64,000 bases of DNA from positions 48,236 through 112,235 of the forward strand of contig NZ_CP040824.1 in assembly GCF_005887635.2 (NCBI RefSeq), written 5' to 3'. The position numbers were made by a program, and so were the translations under genes. The notes under the pieces are model-generated. The model ran no database searches. It had not been told where the DNA came from and saw nothing but the letters and a program-made list of their open reading frames with translations. The DNA is from Paroceanicella profunda (GTDB taxonomy: Bacteria; Pseudomonadota; Alphaproteobacteria; Rhodobacterales; Rhodobacteraceae). Below are positions 56,144 through 64,000 of this stretch, in pieces (positions within the stretch are counted from its first letter, which is position 1; each line of letters opens with the position of its first letter).

Positions 56144-57192
56144 ATGAAACTTGCACGCAGAACGTTTCTTGCGGCCGCGTCGGCGGCTGCGCTGCTGGCC
56201 CAGCCGCTGGTGGCCGATGCCCAGTCCCTGCCGCGCAACATGCGCATGGTGATCGGCTCCACCTCGACGGGCGGCGACACCTACCAGAATTCCGCCATCG
56301 TGGCGGACGCGCTCTCCGAGAAGCTGGGCATCAACATCAAGGTCGATGCGGTGGGCGCCACGGAGGCCTTCAAGGCGCTGGCGCGCGACCGGCGCGGCAC
56401 CACCATCATGGTGTTCCACGACCAGTCCTACCTGGCCAATCTCTACGGGGTGACCGGCTACGGAGACCCGTTCGAGGAGTTCGTCGTCGGGCCCACGCTG
56501 GCGATCAACCCGGGCAACGCCTATCTGGTGCCGGCCGATTCGCCCTATCACTCGATGGAGGACATTCTGGCCGCGGCCGAGGCCGGCACCCGGGTGCGCG
56601 TGGCCATCCAGCCCGGCGGCGTGTCCGAGATCGGCTTCTCCGCGCTGAAGAACGCCGCGCGGCTGCGCGCGCCCGGCTCGGAGGAGAACATCGTGCCGGT
56701 GAACACCGGCTCGCAGTCCGACAAGAACCAGGCGATGTGGGATGATCTCGCCGACGTGATCAACGGCTCCATCCAGGCCAACGAGCAGTTCACCCAGCTG
56801 CCCCCGACGACGCGAAGGCGATGCGCTTCGTCTGGATCACCGCGCGACCCGAGACGCTGGAGCAGGCGCCGGAGGCCGGCATGGGCGGCACCAGCCGCGA
56901 CGACATGCTGAAATACGCCAGCCCGAAGACCAGCGTGACCCTCGACGGCGAGACGGACTTCACCTTCGACAAGGAATTCTTCCTGCTGTTCAACAAGGAC
57001 ATGGACCCGGAGGCGATGGCGGCCATCGATACGGCGCTTTCCGAGATCTATGCCGACGGCACGGTGGAGACGCGCCAGAAGGAAGCCTTCTTCATTCCCG
57101 ACTACCTGCCGGCGGAGAAGGCCCGGGCGCACCTGCGCGAGAAGCGCGACACCTACGAGAAGGTGATCTCGGAAATCTCCGGCAAGAGCTGA
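56144..57192 (+). CDS. tctC: TTT-family transporter substrate-binding protein (TctC-like), frameshifted in this sequence
   Basis: ATG 56144 follows GGAGG. A signal peptide with an RR-TFLAA twin-arginine-like start is followed by an extracytoplasmic receptor of the Bug/TctC family (GATEAFKALARDRRGTTIMV, RVRVAIQPGGVSEIGFSAL). The frame breaks at 56801-56807, where one G appears to be missing. The rest (AMRFVWITARPETLEQAPEA to the end ISEISGKS) continues in another frame to 57192. Restoring one base gives a full-length protein, so a sequence error is likely. TctC delivers a carboxylate, here probably a sugar acid, to TctAB. Confidence 0.85.
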
Positions 57193-57259
57193 GCGCCGGG
57201 CGCACCATCCTCCGGCCCGCCCGCACCGGGCGGGCCCCCAGTTTCCGGGAGGCAGCCGC

Positions 57260-57678
57260 ATGGGCGATCTCACCCACGTGACCATCGCATTCGAAACCTC
57301 GCATCTCGTGTTTCCGACCCTCATCGCGGGGTTCTGGTTCTGCTGGGCCTCGCGATCCTGCTGCGGGACAGGGCCCGCATCGCGGCGTCCGGGGCCGCCT
57401 GGCGGCAGACGTTCGCGGCGATGGACAAGCCGCGCTTCCTCGGCACCATCGCGCTCACCCTGGTGTATTTCTCCGCCATGGTGCCGGTGGGCGACCTCTG
57501 GCCGAACACCGGGCTGGGCTTCCTGATCTGCTCCATTCCCTATGTCGCGGGCACGGGCCTGTTGTTCATGCATGACCGCTCCTGGCGCCAGGCGGTGCCG
57601 CTGGCCATCGTCGCGCTGGCCGGGCCCACCTTCGTGTGGTGGCTGTTCACCTATCCGCTGTTCCTGACCCTGCCCTGA
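57260..57678 (+). CDS. tctB: TTT-family small permease subunit (TctB-like), frameshifted in this sequence
   Basis: ATG 57260 follows GGGAGG. The start MGDLTHVTIAFETSHLVFPT and the end (LVYFSAMVPVGDLWPNTGLG, to FTYPLFLTLP) are in different frames. A missing G in the run at 57327-57331 would join them through LIAGVLVLLGLAILLRDRA. The restored protein has about four helices, as expected for TctB. It lies between tctC and tctA, with 9 bp to tctA. Confidence 0.8.
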
Positions 57679-57687
57679 GAGGCCGAC

Positions 57688-59174
57688 ATGTTCGAATTCA
57701 TCACGCCGCTCTTCGTGTCGCTGATCCTTGGCGGCACGCTGGTGGGCATCATCTTCGGCGCCATTCCGGGCATGACGGCGACGATGGCCGTGGCCATCTC
57801 GCTGCCGCTCACCTATTCGCTGGGGCTGGAGAACGGGCTGGCGCTGCTGCTCGGGCTTTACGTGGGCGGGATCTCGGGCGGGCTGGTGCCGGCCATCCTG
57901 CTCGGCATTCCCGGCACGCCCAGTTCCATCACCACCACCTTCGACGGCTACCCGATGGCACAGCGCGGCGAGGGCGAGGCGGCGCTGCGCATCGGCATCA
58001 TCTCCTCCTTCGTGGGCGGGATCATCAGCCTCGCGGTGCTGTGGCTCTTCGCGCCCACGCTGGCGGATTTCGCCATCAAGTTCTCCTACGTGGAGAAGTT
58101 CCTCATCATCCTCTTCGCGCTCACGGTGATGGCGGCGCTGTCCTCGGACATGCTGCTGGGCATCTTCTCCGGGGTGCTGGGCATCTTCGTGAGCCTGATC
58201 GGCGTCTATGACGTCTCCGACGGCGGCAACGGCAAGCTGCGCCTGGTGCCGCCGGGCTGGGAGTACTGGCTGGACAGCGGCTTCTCCCTGCTGCCGGTGC
58301 TGATCGGGCTGTTCGGCCTCGCCGCCATCCTGGAGCAGGCGGAGCTGGGCGTGCCGCGCGGGCATTCCGCGAAGGACATCAAGGTGGGCAGGCATTCCGC
58401 CTTCTCCTTCTCGGTGTTCCGCGGCCAGGCGGTGAACCTGGTGCGTTCCAGCGCCATCGGCACCTTCGTGGGCATCCTGCCGGGGGTGGGGGGCTCTGCC
58501 GCCTCGATCATCGCCTACACCAACGCGAAGACCTTCTCGCGCCACCCCGAGCGCTTCGGCAAGGGCGAGCCGGCGGGCATCATCGCCTCGGAATCGGGCA
58601 ACAACGGCCTCACCGGCGGGGCGCTGGTGCCGCTGCTGTCGCTCGGTATCCCGGGCGATTCGACCACCGCGCTGCTGATCGGAGCCTTCACCCTGCAGGG
58701 GGTGCAGGTCGGCCCTGTTCATCGGCAACAACCCGGGCACCTGGAACGCGATGATCGTGGCCATGCTGATCGCCAACGTGGCGATGCTGGTGATGATGTA
58801 TGTGGCGATCCGCTGGTTCGCGCGGTGGTCACCATTCCCAAGCACATCCTGTTCCCGGTGATCCTGATGATGTGCGTGATCGGGGCCTACACCATCAACT
58901 ACGGCATCATGTTCGATGTCTGGACGCTGGCCATCTTCGGCTGTTCGGCTGGCTGGCGGTGAAGCTGCGGCTGGAGATCGCGCCCTTCATCATCGGCTTC
59001 ATCCTGGGGCCCTCGGCGGAGATCTACTTCGTCAAGAGCCTCGAGAGCTTCGGCGACGTGACGATCTTCTTCACCAAGAGCTGGATCGCGGTGCTGCTGT
59101 GGGCGCTGATCCTGGGGTCGGTCGTGCTCTCGGTGCTGCTGGCACGCAAGGCGCGGCGCGGGGAGGGCTCTTGA
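57688..59174 (+). CDS. tctA: TTT-family large permease subunit (TctA-like), with several frameshifts in this sequence
   Basis: ATG 57688 follows GAGAGG. The first 340 codons are intact and show TctA signatures: GIIFGAIPGMTATMAVAISL, AILLGIPGTPSSITTTFDGY and GALVPLLSLGIPGDSTTALL. The protein then changes frame at about 58714 (two bases missing), 58823-58826 (one G) and 58940 (one C), with coherent TctA sequence in each segment (GTWNAMIVAMLIANVAML, VVTIPKHILFPVILMMC, LRLEIAPFIIGFILGPSAE). It ends at 59174. The restored product is about 490 residues with 10-12 helices. Confidence 0.85.
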
Positions 59175-59194
59175 ACTCCCCCCGCGCGGGCAGG

Positions 59195-60249
59195 ATGATG
59201 GCCGGGATGGACACGAAGGACGATCAGCACAGGCCGCCGGCGCCCAGGCGCAGCGCCTCCCGGGGCGTGACGATGGAGGCCGTGGGCCGGCTGGCCGGCG
59301 TGTCGCAGGTGACGGTATCGCGCGCGCTGAGCGACCCCGCCAAGGTCTCGCCCGCCACGATGGCGCGGATCCGCGAGGCGATCGAGCTCACCGGCTACGT
59401 GCCGAATGCGCTGGCGGGGCGCTGGCCTCCAACCGCTCGAAGCTGGTCTCCGCGCTGGTGCCCTCCATCACCAACGTGGTCTACTCCTCGATGATCCAGG
59501 CCTTCGCCGCGGGCATGCGCGACAGCGGCTACCAGATCATGCTGTCGGAGACGGGCTTCACCCCGACGGAGGAGGAGGAGCTGGTCGCCGCCCATCTCTC
59601 GCGCCGGCCGGACGCGATGCTGCTCACCGGCATCCACCATTCCGCCCGCACGCGGCGGATGCTGCTCGGCGCCTCCATCCCGGTGGTCGAGGTGTGGGAC
59701 ATCACCGATTCCCCCATCGACCTCTGCGTGGGCTTCTCCCACATCGAGACCGGCCGCGCGGTGGCGGATTTCGCCTACGAGGCCGGCCACAGGCGAGCCG
59801 GCGTGGTCTCGGCCGGCGACGAGCGCGCCCGCCGCCGCATCGACGCCTTCTCCGAGCGCTTCACCCAGCGCAGCGGCGTGGCGGTGGGCCAGGCGCTGTT
59901 CCCGGCGCAGGCCAGCCTGGAATGCGGCCGCAACGGGCTGTCCCGGCTGATCGACGAGCAGGGGCTGCGCGACGGCCTGGTGTTCTGCAGCTCCGACCTG
60001 CTGGCGCATGGCGTGCTGATCGAGGCGCAGGCCCGCGGCCTGTCCGTGCCCGGCGAGATCGCGGTAATCGGCTTCGGCGACCAGGATTTCGGCGCCTGGA
60101 CCACCCCCGCCATCACCACGGTGCGGGTGGACCGCGCCGCCTTCGGCCACGCCGCCGCCCAGGCGCTGCTGCACCGGTTCGAGGGCCGCACCGACGGGGC
60201 CAGCGTGATCGACCTCGGCTTCGAGATCGTGCGGCGCGGCTCCGCCTGA
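59195..60249 (+). CDS. LacI-family transcriptional regulator, frameshifted in this sequence
   Basis: ATG 59195 (or 59207) starts just after tctA. The N-terminal LacI helix-turn-helix (TMEAVGRLAGVSQVTVSRAL) is in one frame. The effector domain (PSITNVVYSSMIQAFAAGMR, SIPVVEVWDITDSPIDLCVG, FGDQDFGAWTTPAITTVRVD) is in the next, joined if one G is restored in the run at 59415-59419. It probably binds the two palindromes at 55947-55962 and 56056-56073 and represses both divergent operons until a sugar acid or derivative is present. Confidence 0.88.
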
Positions 60250-60832
60250 GCCCCTCCCGGCCGCCGGGACGATCGCGTCCCCGACCCCACAACCGCCTGA
60301 CGCCCTGACCGCTGCGCCCTCCGGTGCGCACGGCTTGCCGCCTGCCCCTCGCACGTCCGGGCCCTCGCGCCCCGACCCGCTTCAGGCGGCCGGACCGGCG
60401 CGTGGCCGCGCGCCGCGCTCTTCGCGTCGGATGCCGCCCCGATCCCGACGCAGGGGACGTCTGCGGCAAACCGGAGCCGGTGGGTCTTCCCGATACCGGC
60501 ATGGATGCCCGGGCGGCGGGCGTCTCCGCAGCCCGCCGCCCCGCGCGCCTGAGCCGCCCGGCGCCTGCGCCCGGGGGGCCGCATCACGCCGGACCCGGAG
60601 CAACCTTCTCCCATGCCGGCCCGGATGCAGCGGGGCCCAATATCTCCGCTGCGTCGCCCGTTTGCGGGGCGCGGGCCCCGCTCTGCGTCATCGGTTCATC
60701 GCGTTACCGCGTCGTCGTGCGGCCGGGCCACCGGGCCGGCGGATCAGCGGGTCGGCTGCCGGGCGGGGCGAAATTGTCGCCGGCCGTCATTTTCCAGTTG
60801 CGTGAATCGCATAAAGTACGAACTATATTTTT
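60250..60832. other. Intergenic region upstream of the hydantoinase genes
   Basis: These 583 bp are GC-rich with no supported gene up to about 60790. The last 40 bp before the hyuA start are AT-rich (AACTATATTTTTATG) and probably carry the promoter. No operator could be assigned. Undetected base losses like those in the flanking genes may be present. Confidence 0.4.
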
Positions 60833-62902
60833 ATGTACAGACTTTCAGTTGATATCGGCGGAACGTTCACGGACGTGGTGCTGGAAGGCCCACGATCGCA
60901 TCGCTCAAGACGCTGACCACGCCCGACGCGCCGGAAATCGGCGCGATGACGGGCATTGCGGAGCTGCTCGACAGCGAGGGCCTCCGCCTGACCGATGTCT
61001 CTGCCGTGATCCACGGCACGACGCTCGCCACCAACGCGCTGATCGAACGCCGGGGGGCGAAGACCGCCTTCATCACCACCGAGGGGTTCCGGGACATCCT
61101 GGAAATGGCCTACGAGAAGCGCTTCGACCAGTATGACACCGACCTGCAGCTGCCCGTGCCGCTGGTGCCGCGCGACCTGCGGCTGACGGTGCGCGAGCGG
61201 ATGGACGCCGCCGGAGCCCCGCTCATCGCGCCCTCGCAGGCGCAGATGGACGCGCTCGCCTCGCGGCTGATCGCCGAGGGTGTGGAGGCGGTGGCCATCG
61301 GGTTCCTGCATGTCTGCGCCAACCCCGCGCATGAGCTGCTGGTGGCACAGTGGCTGCGCGCGCGCCTGCCGGAGCATGTCACCATCTGCCTGAGCTCCGA
61401 GGTCTCCCCCGAGATCCGCGAATACGAGCGCTTCTCCACCGTCTGCGCCAATGCATATGTACGGCCGCTGATGTCGCGCTACCTGCACCGGTTCGCCAGC
61501 GGGCTGCGCGGGCAGGGCTTTGCCGGGGAGTTCCTGCTGATGCTCTCCGGCGGCGGGCTCACCACGCTGGAACAGGCGGCGAAAACCCCCATCCGGCTGG
61601 TGGAATCCGGGCCGGCCGGGGCGTGGCCCTCGGGGTGCGCGTCTCGCGCGAGACCGGGTGCGAGCGGCTGCTGGCCTTCGACATGGGCGGGACGACGGCG
61701 AAGATCTGCTTTCTGGAGCACGGCGTTCCGGCCACGGCGCGGCGCTTCGAAGTGGCCCGGGCCTGGCGCGACATGAAGGGCAGCGGCCTGCGGTGGCGTG
61801 CCCACCACGGAGCTGGTGGAAATCGGCGCCGGCGGCGGCTCCATCGCGCGGCGTGACGACATGGGCCGGCTGGCCGTGGGGCCGAAGAGCGCGAGCTCGG
61901 TGCCCGGCCCCGCCTCCTACGGCCGGGGCGGCACGGCCCCCACCATCACCGACGCGAACGTGGTGCTGGGCAAGCTGCGCCCGGAGGGCTTCGCCGGCGG
62001 CAGCTTCGCGCTGCGCCCGGACCTCGCCGCGCAGGCGGTGGAGCGGGACGTGGCAGCCCCGCTGGGCCTGAGCAGCACCGCCTGGGCGGCGGCCGGCATC
62101 GTGGAGATCGGCGAGGAGGCGATGGCGAATGCCGCGCGGGTTCATGCCATCGAGCAGGGCAAGGATGTCACCCGCTACCACCTGATGGCCTCGGGCGGCG
62201 CCGGGCCGCTCCACGCGGTGCGCATCGCCGAGAAGCTGGGCATCACCCGGGTGATCATTCCCGCCGACGCTGGCGTGGGCTCGGCCGTGGGCTTCCTCTC
62301 CGCCCCGGTGGCCTATGAGGTGGCGCGCACCGTGCTCACGCTCACCGAGCGTGTGGACCTTCCCGCCCTCGCCGCCCTGCAGGACGCGATGGCGCAAGAG
62401 GCGACCGGCGTGGTGGGCCCCGCGCTGGCACCGGGCGCGCCGGTGCACATCTCCCTCGCCGCCGAGCTGCAGTACCAGGGCCAGGGCCACGCGGTGCGCG
62501 TGCCGCTCGCCTCCCCGCTGCGCTCCGGAGAGGACATCGCGCGGATGACCGCCGCCTTCCACGCCGCCTACCGCACCATCTACGGCACCGACATGCCGGC
62601 GAACCCGGTGGAACTGGTGGCCCTCAGCCTCACCGCGCAGGGCGACGCCCCGCCGATGCGCGCGGTGCCGCCCGCGCCGCCGGCGCGGCGGGCCGGGCGG
62701 CGGCCCATGTGCAGGTGTTCGACCCCGCCGTGGGTGCGGACGTGGCCTTCGGCCTCCATGCCCGCGACGCGCTGCCCGCGGGCGCGCGCTTCGACGGCCC
62801 TTCCTGGTTCAGGAGGCCCAGACCACCACCTACGCGCCCGCGGGCTGGTCCGCCGAGGTCCACCCCCGGCCACCTGATCCTGACACGGGAGAGCGGGCAT
62901 GA
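60833..62902 (+). CDS. hyuA: Hydantoinase/oxoprolinase family subunit A, with several frameshifts in this sequence
   Basis: ATG 60833 begins MYRLSVDIGGTFTDVVLEG, the N-terminal signature of the HyuA/AcxA/5-oxoprolinase A family. Later blocks are SAVIHGTTLATNALIERRGA, LLAFDMGGTTAKICFLE, VEIGAGGGSIARRDDMGRLA and ASGGAGPLHAVRIAEKLGI. The frame changes at 60888-60891, 61618-61621, about 61785-61798 (two bases), 62697-62702 and 62804-62807, mostly single missing bases in G/C runs. The last frame ends in a TGA overlapping the hyuB ATG. The enzyme family hydrolyses or carboxylates cyclic amides, oxoproline or ketones with ATP. The substrate is unknown. Confidence 0.85.
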
Positions 62903-64000
62903 GCCTGGAGAACGGCGCCCTCGGGGATGCGGAGGTCATCGCCCTCAACGTGATGTGGAACCGGCTGATCTCGGTGTGCGAGGAACAGGCCAACGCGCTG
63001 CTGCGCGTCGCCTTCGGCGCCATCGTGCGCGAGGCGGGGGACCTTTCGGCCGGCGTGTTCGACGCCGGGGGCCGCATGATGGCCCAGGCCGTCACCGGCA
63101 CCCCGGGCCATGTGAACACCATGGCCCGTTCGGTGAACGCCATGCTCGCCCATGTGCCGGCGCGGACGCTGGCAGAGGGCGACGTGCTGGTCACCAACGA
63201 CCCCTGGCTGGGCGCGGGGCATGTGTTCGACTTCGTCGTCGTCACCCCGGTGTTCCGCGGCGGGCGGATCGTCGCCTATCTCGCCTCCACCTGCCACGTG
63301 GTGGACGTGGCGGGCTGGGCTGGTCGGCGGAGGCGCGCTCGTGTTCGAGGAGGGCGTGGTCATCCCCGTCACCCGGCTGCGCAAGGCCGTGCTCAACGAC
63401 GAGCTGCTCGACATCGTCGCCACCAATTCCCGCGTCCCGCGCGAGGCGCGCGGCACATCATCTCGCTGATGGCCTGCAACGACGAGGGCGCCCGCCGCCT
63501 CACCGACCTGATGGACGAATACGCCATCGCCGGGCTGGAGCGGCTGGCCGGCTTCATCTTCGAGCGCTCGCGCGGCGCGATGCTGGACGCGGTGGCCGCG
63601 GTGCCGGAGGGGGTGTACGAGAACACCATCCGGCTGGACGGCTACGACGCCCCCCTCACCCTGCGCGCCCGGATGACCGTGGGCGGCGGGCGCATCGCCG
63701 CGATCTCGCCGGCTCGGACCGCGCGCTCGACAAGGGCGTGAACTGCCCGCTGGTCTACTCGCAGGCCTATGCCTCCTTCGGGATCAAGGCGCTGGTGCGC
63801 CGCATGTGCCACAACCACGCCTCGCTGGGCTGATCGAGATCACCGCGCCGCCGGGGCTGGTGTGAGCGCCGAGCGCCCGCGCCCGGTCACCGCGCGCCAC
63901 GTGGTGGGCCAGGCCTGCGGACCTGATGCTGGGCTGCCTCGCCCGGCCTTGCCCGGCCGGGTGCTGGCGGAGAGCGCGGGTGCGCTCTGGGTGCTGGCGA
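62899..64000 (+). CDS. hyuB: Hydantoinase/oxoprolinase family subunit B, frameshifted, cut by the window end
   Basis: ATG 62899 overlaps the hyuA stop. The start shows HyuB features (NVMWNRLISVCEEQANALLR, MAQAVTGTPGHVNTMARSVN, DVLVTNDPWLGAGHVFDFVV). Frames change near 63312-63320, 63340, 63453, 63707, 63830 and probably 63918 and 63946, each explained by one or two lost bases. Matching family sequence continues (VFEEGVVIPVTRLRKAVLND, IISLMACNDEGARRLTDLMD, VNCPLVYSQAYASFGIKALV). The C-terminal half lies beyond the window. It works with subunit A. Confidence 0.83.

Noticed and set aside
56144..63864. Interpretation of TTT, LacI and hyu genes as true pseudogenes
   Set aside because: Every break is a small loss that leaves conserved protein in the next frame, and breaks cluster only in the last 7 kb, which fits sequence error better.

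Overview
The window is 64 kb of very GC-rich DNA with short gaps, many ATGA/TGATG gene overlaps and strong third-position GC. It encodes alphaproteobacterial families: a FixJ-type regulator, an HWE/HisKA_2-type kinase, a tripartite tricarboxylate (TTT) transporter, ACC deaminase beside an Lrp regulator, and standalone YcaO and BTAD-TPR genes. A high-GC Rhodobacterales-like alphaproteobacterium is the best guess, inferred from gene content only. No rRNA, tRNA, CRISPR array, IS element or phage gene was seen.

Layout. 1-3.9 kb: three overlapping two-component genes; the first enters from outside the window. 4.2-10.8 kb: a YcaO-family protein and a BTAD/TPR regulator on +, facing a small protein with a nitrile-hydratase-leader-like stretch, an animal-type heme peroxidase and two small unknown proteins on -. 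This is the best candidate for an undescribed, possibly RiPP-like, system. 11.2-13.9 kb: a multidomain GH9 glycoside hydrolase. 14.8-17.9 kb: a Zn/Cd/Pb P-type ATPase divergent from its CadR-like MerR regulator, with a textbook 19-bp-spacer promoter. 18.3-25.6 kb: Crp/Fnr, LysR with a secreted alpha/beta hydrolase, MarR with a DHA2-family MFS pump, and RadC. 26.2-30.3 kb: Lrp-type regulator divergent from ACC deaminase and a pyruvate-dehydrogenase-E1-like enzyme that could consume the 2-oxobutanoate made by the deaminase.

30.4-41.6 kb: an eight-gene minus-strand catabolic cluster (peptide ABC transporter, M20 peptidase, TauE/SafE exporter, D-serine dehydratase, amidase) divergent from a GntR regulator. 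41.6-42.8 kb: an AT-rich island with a broken ORF. 42.8-49.9 kb: Tex, a small protein plus HTTM-like membrane protein pair, a PRISE-type reductase and a PQQ-type sugar dehydrogenase lipoprotein. 50.1-51.9 kb: queCDE (7-deazaguanine synthesis), bracketed by a 10 x 14-bp and an 18 x 6-bp tandem repeat. 52.4-60.2 kb: a sugar-acid module (RraA-like aldolase, DHDPS-family enzyme, IlvD/Edd dehydratase) divergent from a TTT transporter and a LacI regulator, with two LacI-type operators between them. 60.8-64 kb: hydantoinase/oxoprolinase subunits A and B, cut by the window end.

Two cross-cutting points. First, several conserved proteins carry long Pro/Ala/Gly-rich insertions inside or between domains. 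Second, from about 56.8 kb to the end nearly every gene is broken by one- or two-base deletions while the protein continues in another frame; no such break was noticed before 56.8 kb. This looks like poor sequence quality (for example a contig end) rather than gene decay.
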